DNA of 64,000 nucleotides, taken from Nigrospora sphaerica (Eukaryota; Ascomycota; Sordariomycetes; Amphisphaeriales; Apiosporaceae). The notes beneath the pieces are model-generated. The model was not told where the DNA came from. It was given only the letters and a program-made list of their open reading frames with translations, and made no database searches. The position numbers and the translations under genes were made by a program. Location of the stretch: the NCBI GenBank assembly GCA_018287875.1, contig JAGVVL010000002.1, forward strand, positions 7,502,001-7,566,000. The letters run 5' to 3'. Below, piece after piece: positions 57,297 through 64,000 of the stretch. Every line of letters starts with the position of its first letter. Within the stretch, counting starts at the first letter, position 1.

Positions 57297-59603
57297 TTAA
57301 CGCAGCGAGAAACCCTTGCGCTTGCCTTCCTTCTCCAGTGGCCGTCCGCTCTCGACGCGCGACTTCTTCTCCTCGAGCTCTAACCGTTGTCGCTCGAGCT
57401 GCTCCTTCATCTCGCGATGGCGGGCGTACAGCTCCTCTTCGCTCTGCTTTAGCTTGCTTTCCTTTTCGGCCACCTTTTGCTGGAAGACCATCTTCATCTC
57501 AGCTTCCATCTTGGCGAGCTTCTGCTCGTGGAGGGCACGCTCCTCTTCCTGCTTGACGGCAGGGTTGACCTCCTTGAAGACACTGGGGTCCTGGGCGACG
57601 CCCATCTGCGTGAGCTTGTCGGTTCTGTAGTTCTCGTACAGCAGGTTGTTGGTGTGCTCCTTGAGTTCCTCCATGTGGGTGCGGATCAACATCTGTCGCA
57701 GCTTGACGAAGTCACAGTGCTCCTCGTTGTCCACCTCGATGACGCCCCAAGGGTAGCGACGACCGCGGACCTTGCGACCCTCGGCGTTGGTGATCTCGTT
57801 GTTGGCGCCAACAACGGCAAAGGGCACCTTGGACATGATCTCGTTGTTCTCGGCGATGGTCTCCTCATCGTCCAGCTCGTAGCGAGGGCCCTCGAAGATC
57901 TGGATGCCGTGGTGCTTGATGTCGGCCAAGATCTAGTCGTGCGCGTTAGCAAGGAAGTGCGCCCCCTCGGGGGAAAGAGGGAGAAAGGGGGGTGGCGTAC
58001 TCTGGCCTTGAAGTTGAGAATCTCCTCATCGGTAAGGGTATCCGACTTGGCGATAACGGGGATCAGGTTGACCTTGGTGTGAAGTCGGCGCATGACCTCG
58101 ATATCCAGAGGCTTCAGGGAGTGGCCGGTAGGCTGGATGAAGTAGACGCACGCATGGATGCGGTTGTCGACGATGTTCATGCGGTTGACCTTGTTCTCGG
58201 CGTCCAGGTAAGCGTCATATCGCTGCTCGATGTTGTCCACGATAGGTCTCCACGACTCGTCGTTGTTCACAAAGTCGCCGAAGCCGGGCGTGTCCACCAC
58301 GGTAAGGCGGAGACGAACACCAGCCTCCTCGATGTCGGCGCTGATAGACTGGATCTGAACCGTCTTGGGAATGATGTCCAGGCTAGGGCCCTTGCGCTCC
58401 TTGGGCGGGTAGAGGGACGTGTTGAACAGCGTGTTGACGAGAGTCGACTTGCCGAGACCGGATTCACCTGTATGGGCGTTAGCAAGCTGGGCCGCCAGCA
58501 TGGCCAAGGGGAGCCGTTCGCAGACATACCAACAACCATGACGTTGAAGTTGAAACCCTTCCGGACACTCTTGCGGTGCCATTGGTTGGGCAGGTTGGCG
58601 AAACCGACGTAGCCCGTCAGCTTCCTCCGAACAATGTTTTTGCTGTCGTTCACGATGGGGCCCGTAGGGCTCGACACTGCCATCGCATTCGAGTTAGAGA
58701 CGCGCCCGGGGGGGTGGGGTGGGGTGCGAAGGTGGGAGACGGCTTACCGGCCGGGGGGGCAGAAGGCGATTCCATGACTGGCGGGGAAGCCGTTCCGTTC
58801 GAAGCTGCTACGACACGAAGAGTCAGAAGGGTCAAGAAGCAAACAGACAGGTTAGGCAGAGGCAGGGGGGTTCATGAAAGCAAGCTGCAAGAGACGCCGG
58901 AAGGTTCGCAAGTACCGGGCGAAGGGGCATGCTGGGCATAAAGTTCTGCGTAGTCCATGGGCTTCAGGGGTCCAAGTGACGGGGCATCCACGTGGAGCAT
59001 GCTGCGATAGTGTCGCACGGAACCCGCTGGTGCCTGGTTCTCCTTGTATGGCAGACTGCCGGACCTAGCAGAGGGAGCTGGGGGAGTGTGCGCAAGTTGG
59101 CGTGCTTTGGCAGCTTCGGCGGCCACGGCCTCGGCGGCTGCCGCCTTGTCGAGCTGCACACTCCGGACGCGAGGCTTGGCGTGGTGGAAGGGAAACGCAG
59201 CCATTGGGGGCAGCGGGAATTGCGTATAGTGCTTCTGGTGGATGCAGAGGGGGGCGGGTGTCTCTAACAATGGCCGAATATTCCGGAGAACCAAAAAAGC
59301 CCGTGAATCCCAAGAAGCGATAGATCAACCAAAAAGGAGTGTGTAGTGGTGATGGCCAGTAAGCGAGCGGTGGAGGTGGTGCTATGATGCCGGGAGGGTC
59401 GACCACGGGGCGGAAGGGCAGAAAAGAGGCGGCGCTCTCTCGACGACAGGCCAGCACGGGACCGGGCGGTTTCGCAGTCCAAGAAGGCGTATCCATGGGT
59501 ACCAAGATCCGGGGCAGGCGTACGTCTCTTGCAGCAGGGGGCTCTCGCGAAGCCGCCGCGCGGGTGGCGGCGATGACGAAGATTCAAGATTGTGCTTACC
59601 CAT
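57297..59603 (-). CDS. cdc3: Septin Cdc3 (AspB type), with alternative first exons
   Basis: Minus strand. Common exons: 58807-58748, 58676-58530, 58467-58001 and 57932-57297. The distal first exon (59603-59600) codes only ATG plus one G, with donor GTAAGC, giving 437 aa. A proximal alternative (59204-58916) gives 532 aa. Septins are GTP-binding filament proteins of the septum, hyphal tips and branches. Seen: [18 protein letters not shown], the polybasic [13 protein letters not shown]1 GESGLGKST (split by an intron), G3 DTPGFGD, G4 AKSD, the septin element ending in RGRRYPWG, and a C-terminal coiled coil (about the last 90 residues, Glu/Lys-rich). The [19 protein letters not shown] form marks the Cdc3 subgroup. 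The acceptor of the second exon is a TAGCAG tandem, which would add or drop one Ala. Confidence 0.95.
58916..59204 (-). CDS. cdc3: Alternative first coding exon of cdc3 (96-aa N-terminal arm)
   Basis: An open segment from the ATG at 59204 (context CCCAATGG) to a GTACTT donor at 58915. It ends in phase 1, as the 4-nt distal exon does, so it joins the common exon at 58807 in frame. The 108-nt intron has CTAAC and CTGAC branch candidates and the TAG/CAG acceptor. The arm starts [20 protein letters not shown], has an Ala/Glu helix, a KEN tripeptide (residues 54-56) and ends [14 protein letters not shown]. Yeast Cdc3 (520 aa) also has a long N-terminal extension, so this may be the main form rather than the minor one. 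Confidence 0.7.
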
Positions 59604-61843
59604 ATCGTATGTTTCAAGACGTTTCGGCTGCGGATGGGAGAGGACAGGAGAGTTGGGCGAGGTAAGCGCGAAGCCTGCCAGGGTGGATTGGATTAGCCTC
59701 GAAGTCAACAGATGCGGAACGGAGGGCGTGCAGAACGGCGAGCAAAGGCAGGAGGGCAGGAGGTTGGCCGGGCGAGGAAATGGGACTGAGTCGCCCGAGA
59801 CTAGCAGCGGGTGGCAGCAGTAGTAGCACCGGCGACAGCAGCGGCCAGGGACCAGATCGGGCGAGGGCTTGGGCTCGGGCGGTGCAACCGCCACCGCGGG
59901 CGCCGGCCAGGGCGAGACGAGGCAGGCACCCTGCGTGGGCAGCAAGGCCGAGGGAGGAAGGAGGGACGACGGGCAATCAGGGTGGAATTGGGAGCCGGGG
60001 AAGAGGCGGCCAGGCGGAAGGCGTACGAGGCAGAAGGACAAGGCCATCTCCGTCTCGTTGTTTCCCTCGACCGCTCTCCCTTTCCCATCCGGCCCGTGTG
60101 GCTCGGGGCGGCGCTCCCGCAGCCGCAGGGCGTCGTCACTGGCAGCGGAAAGACGGAGGGGCGGTACATACCACAAAGTCAAGGTCGAGTAGAGAGTAGA
60201 GTCGAGGGGCGGCTCGGCAGTTCGTCTGTCTGAAGTCGCGTGTCAACGGTGTCGCGAAGTCAGGCGTGGGTGGATTGGATGGATGTGTGGGTGACGGGCG
60301 ACGGGGACACGGGAGGTGAGGGGGTGGGAGTGGAGGCAACGAACGTATGGGACGCAAAGAATTAAGCCGGTGAAGGTCTAGAAAATACAGGAAATCAGAA
60401 GCTGGACCAGGTGTTGGGCTCGAATGGCGGCAACATTCAAAAGCTCGTCGTCAAAGAATGAGTGAAGGGAAGAGGAGGGTTGATGGGGTGCGAAATGTAT
60501 GCATGCAATGAAGGGGTCGGGCGAAACAGTGTGACGGGGCCTTGTCTGCAATCAATCGATTAACTCATTTACTTTTTTTCGGGCCACGCTTCGCTTCTCT
60601 CTGTCTCTGGCTCTCCCTCGCTCGCTCTCCTCCCACTCTGCCACTCTACCACTTCTGGGCGTGGCCCCGTCCCCCGTTTTCCCGTCCCAGGCCCAGTCCG
60701 TACCCGACGCAACGCGGTGCAGCAGCAACATGCACAAGCATCCAATGGGGAGGGTCCCATGTTGAGGAGAGAAGACGGGGGGGAAGGGGGTGCGGTACAT
60801 GGTAGTGGCCTTTTAGGTAACCTACACGAAGAGGTAAAAGAGGTACCTGAATGCCTCTCTCCACCTAAATATGAAAGCATGTATCTACATACCTACAGGA
60901 CCTACCTCCTACCTACCTCTATAATGCGACATCCTAGATAGTCGACAGCCAATCTGCGTTGGGAGGGACGGGTAGGTACGTCGGCGGCAGGCTGACGAGG
61001 GACTTGTTGCGGCAGCATTGGAAGTGCCCTAAGGTGGCCACTGGTACCCGAGGATTCATCGGGGAGGGAGGGAGCCCTGTGTAGGTGATACGGGTACCTC
61101 TTTGAAAGGAAGGGCCACAGCAGAGGTACCTCCTAGCCTACATCCAAGTACTTATCTATCCGTAGGGAGGCCCCCCGCGGGTCTATACCAGCACCCAAGC
61201 TCCCTCTTCCCTCTTCCCTCTTCGCTCTCCCGCCTTCTCTGCCTCCCTCTGCCGTAGCGACAGCGACGGTGGGAGCGTCGGGCAGCGACAGTTCATAGGG
61301 AGGCCCAGAGGTAGGTAGGCATGTATACCTAGGGCAGGTCAATCATCCCCGTACGTGAGGTCCAGACAGGTCGCCCGGGATCCGGGTGCCAGAAAACAAA
61401 AGGGGCTTCCGCTCGCCTTTTGGACCTTGTCTGTCACTCTGACTAACCGTACGCCATGCCCGAACGAGCACCCCTGCGCCGAGGGCATCGGACCCGGGGG
61501 TGCTGCGTGCTGGCGCAACCCCATGTCCCTTATTAGAGAGGAGCCAAGCGTGCACGCGGGCCAGGGGAGGGTGGGAAACTAAAAGTGGCTACGGGACTCC
61601 AGTCGGCGACAGGGGCCGACCAGTGCATTGCGGCCCTTTCATTGGGCCTGGCTGAGGCGGCTTGAGCTCAATCTTGGGAATTGGAATTGGATTGGCCGCC
61701 GGAGCTGCTATGGTCGATAGATAGTAGGCACGGCTAGAATTAGGAGTGGGAGGGGGATAGATTGGGATTGGATTGCGATGCACTGGATGCGGCATGGCAC
61801 GACTTTTGGGGTTTGCAAGCAGGGCCTTGCGTCTTCCATATGT

Positions 61844-61867
61844 TAGGTAGGTAGGTAGGTAGGTACC
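61844..61867. repeat. (TAGG)5-TACC tract
   Basis: Five TAGG units followed by TACC. It is the longest member of the dispersed TAGG/CCTA motif family in this window. Confidence 0.8.
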
Positions 61868-62131
61868 TTGTATGCCTCGTAGACCCAAGGTTTCCCTGCT
61901 GTTTGGATGGATGGATGCCTTTACGCTTGATGCTTGGCTTCTTCTACCTTCTGCCATCTCATCTTGCTCTAGGGGTGGAGAGACGGAGGCACGGAAAGAG
62001 AGAGAGCACGGCAAACAAGCATGCGGGCACAGGCATCACCTGTTTCTCCATCTGCCCTCCCCCAACACTCCCACGATTATCCTGGTTGACCGGATATCCC
62101 ATGAGTAAGTACCTGTGGTGTGCTTGACTGC

Positions 62132-62155
62132 TTGTTGTTGTTGTTGTTGTTGTTG
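62132..62155 (+). repeat. (TTG)8 microsatellite
   Basis: Eight perfect TTG triplets in non-coding sequence. Confidence 0.9.
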
Positions 62156-63020
62156 TAGGACCCGCCGACGACGTGTTTGCTTCGAAAACATCACAGGCAC
62201 ACACCAAAACCTCCCTTCCTCCCCCTCCAGGAAATCTACCATGCAAAGGCAGGTTGGCAGGGCAGCCAGCCCGTCTGTCTCACGCGGCGCGAGGCCCGAG
62301 GCCTGTCGAGAGAGATGCGATGCGATGCGACGACGGGTGCGACGCATGGATCGGTTGGCCAGGGCTCTTTCTTTCGAACGCCGACCGCCTACAGCGAGGC
62401 CGCCTGTTCGGTTCCATGCGAGGTGCCGGTAGCTGGCCGTAGGGAGATATGGAGCCACCTACATAAGGCACGATGGGTATGCGGATCGTGTCGTTTTACA
62501 CAGCACACAACCTAGCCGGCGCATAGCCATACGGAACCCACTTTGACAACGGTGCCCCCTGCACCCACATGAGCACACTCAGACACACATACGGAGTACA
62601 CACCCCCCTCACCCACACCCTCCCCCCGTGCCTCAGCGTCGTTCCCAGCCTGTGGTTTGACAGCTGGCAGTGACCAGAGGGGACCGGGTAGCCTGCAGAC
62701 GATGGAAGGGCTTGGACGAAAGGGAAGGGTCCTCGTCTCCCGTCCCCATTCCACATGTAACGCATGTACCCGCGGACCAGTTCTGATCCCATCCCTATAG
62801 CAGCCGAGGTGGCTACGGGCACGCATCGGCACCGCCATGCGACATTGTAGCTAATTCCCAGGCCACGCCTGCGAGCCAGACCAGGGCTGGAAAGGAGAGC
62901 GTCGTCGTCGTCGTCGTCCGACAGCCTGCCATTCGCGGGCATTGACAACTCCCCCATCCATGCTGTACGAGCCTTCGTGTTGCGCGCGTAGCTACCCGAT
63001 TAAACTCTGCAGCGCCGCAT

Positions 63021-63021
<1 letters not shown>

Positions 63022-63058
<37 letters not shown>

Positions 63059-63060
63059 AC
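63022..63060 (+). repeat. (CA)n microsatellite
   Basis: About 14 perfect CA units to 63050, then an interrupted A-rich continuation. Confidence 0.9.
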
Positions 63061-64000
63061 GAGAAAGCGCAGCAGAAAGGTACCTGCTGGATGGCATGAC
63101 CCGGATAGACGTGTGGGGGGTGATCCCCCAAATTGCCCATAGCAACCACCGACTACTGTGTACGATGCGACCAGGGGACCTGCCCCTAAATCAGACAGAT
63201 GGACGCGCCTGGGGAAACAATCGGGCGAAGACCTCGCGCGAGCCCCGGAATATCGTGCCACCGCGCCCCGTCGCAACCTCACCTCTACGCCATCCATCGA
63301 CGTTAGCGAAGCACTCTGACAGACAACCCGACAGACGGAACTTGCGGTCGCCATATAGCAGTCGCGCATCGCAACCCGGTTGCTGGGGCAATGTGTGCAC
63401 CCAATATGTCACCGTGATGGCTCCCGTCCCCGGTGTCATTGCTCGAGCTAGCATGAACCAAAAACACCCCCGTCGCGACTCATTGGAGGTGCTGCCGGAC
63501 CCGTGGCCGCCCTGCATATGCCCCCCTCGACGTCACCCCGACGCCCGCTCTACATGATGCCTAAACTCTGCGTGCGATGTGGCGCCGGTATCCCAGCAAT
63601 TTGGACACGTCGGATATCGCATGAGAGTGTCTGGTTGAAAGAACGGAACACGACTCGGCTGTGCAGGCGGTGAAAGTGGGCTTCTTAGAGATCCGCTGAT
63701 GCCATGTTGATCAGACGATCGACATGGTGGGAAACCAGCGTGTCAACTCACCTGCGAGATCACCACCCCCGTAATACACGGGAACTAGTAGAACTGCACC
63801 AAGTATGTGTTATTGCCGGCTCCCAATTTTTGTTGCGACTTGCTGTTGGCTAGGTAGAATTCAACGTTCAACCAGCGAGCTGCCTTCATCCCCCCTTACC
63901 GGTATGTAGGTAACAACACCATAGACTGGCACATCGAAGTCCCGGGTTGTTTTCGTCCCACCAGGCGTATCTCACTGGAATTCTTCTCGATGGTGTACTT

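Larger units (their letters stand above)
59604..64000. other. Septin upstream region and gene-free end of window
   Basis: About 4.4 kb without a supportable gene. The first 700 nt are probably promoter and 5' leader of cdc3. Beyond that are TAGGTACC-type motifs (60841-60848, 61124-61131, 61844-61867), a (TTG)8 run, a GTC-rich run near 62902-62922 and a (CA)14 run. A gene extending in from beyond 64000 cannot be excluded. Confidence 0.45.

Noticed and set aside
1..64000. CRISPR arrays, rRNA genes, prokaryotic operons
   Set aside because: None present; the gene structure is eukaryotic throughout.

Overview
The window is nuclear DNA of a filamentous ascomycete. The genes have one to five short introns (about 50-280 nt) with GTRNGT-type donors and CTRAC-type branch sites, GC-rich third codon positions, and long untranscribed-looking spacers. 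The protein set (XlnR/Xyr1, Mdv1, Cdc3 septin, Pcl-type cyclin, pisatin-demethylase-like P450 relic) fits a Sordariomycete, most likely Sordariales. I cannot name the genus from sequence alone.

Layout. 0.2-6.4 kb: a 1,579-aa RhoGEF protein with a RhoGAP-like module, split by one intron, then a 33-aa metallothionein. 8.6-16 kb: a compact housekeeping block with Rad4/XPC (minus) head-to-head with a Cuz1-type double AN1 zinc-finger protein (plus), then Atp19 (ATP synthase subunit K, minus) head-to-head with an MTP18 mitochondrial fission protein (plus). 17-18.6 kb: a six-exon SMP-30/gluconolactonase-like gene. 18.6-28.7 kb: gene-poor DNA whose only recognisable content is a badly damaged cytochrome P450 pseudogene. 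28.7-29.8 kb: a Pcl/Pho80-like cyclin. 32.6-37.8 kb: Bcp1 (plus), chorismate mutase (minus) and Mdv1 (plus). 37.8-47.5 kb: 9.6 kb with no supportable gene, which forms the upstream region of xlnR (47.5-50.4 kb). 51.6-53.5 kb: two uncharacterised membrane proteins on the minus strand. 54.4-55.8 kb: mitoribosomal protein uS4m (Nam9). 57.3-59.6 kb: septin Cdc3 (minus). 59.6-64 kb: its upstream region, with microsatellites and no supportable gene.

Shared themes. Three genes act on mitochondria (Atp19, MTP18, Mdv1) and one in mitochondrial translation (uS4m). RhoGEF/GAP and septin act on cell polarity and cytokinesis. XlnR is the xylanase/cellulase activator. Nothing looks like an operon or a biosynthetic cluster; neighbours are ordinary divergent or convergent pairs.

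Best leads. (1) Two alternative first exons of the septin gene, both in phase with the same NAGNAG acceptor; one is only 4 nt long and the other adds a 96-residue N-terminal arm carrying a KEN motif. (2) A metallothionein grown by a perfect 8-residue tandem duplication, easily missed by gene callers. (3) A GEF-GAP fusion whose GAP-like module seems to lack the arginine finger. (4) Three stop-free introns of length 3n. (5) A P450 relic that has lost its haem cysteine, its ExxR glutamate and the I-helix. I found no convincing wholly new system. No tRNA or rRNA was recognised.
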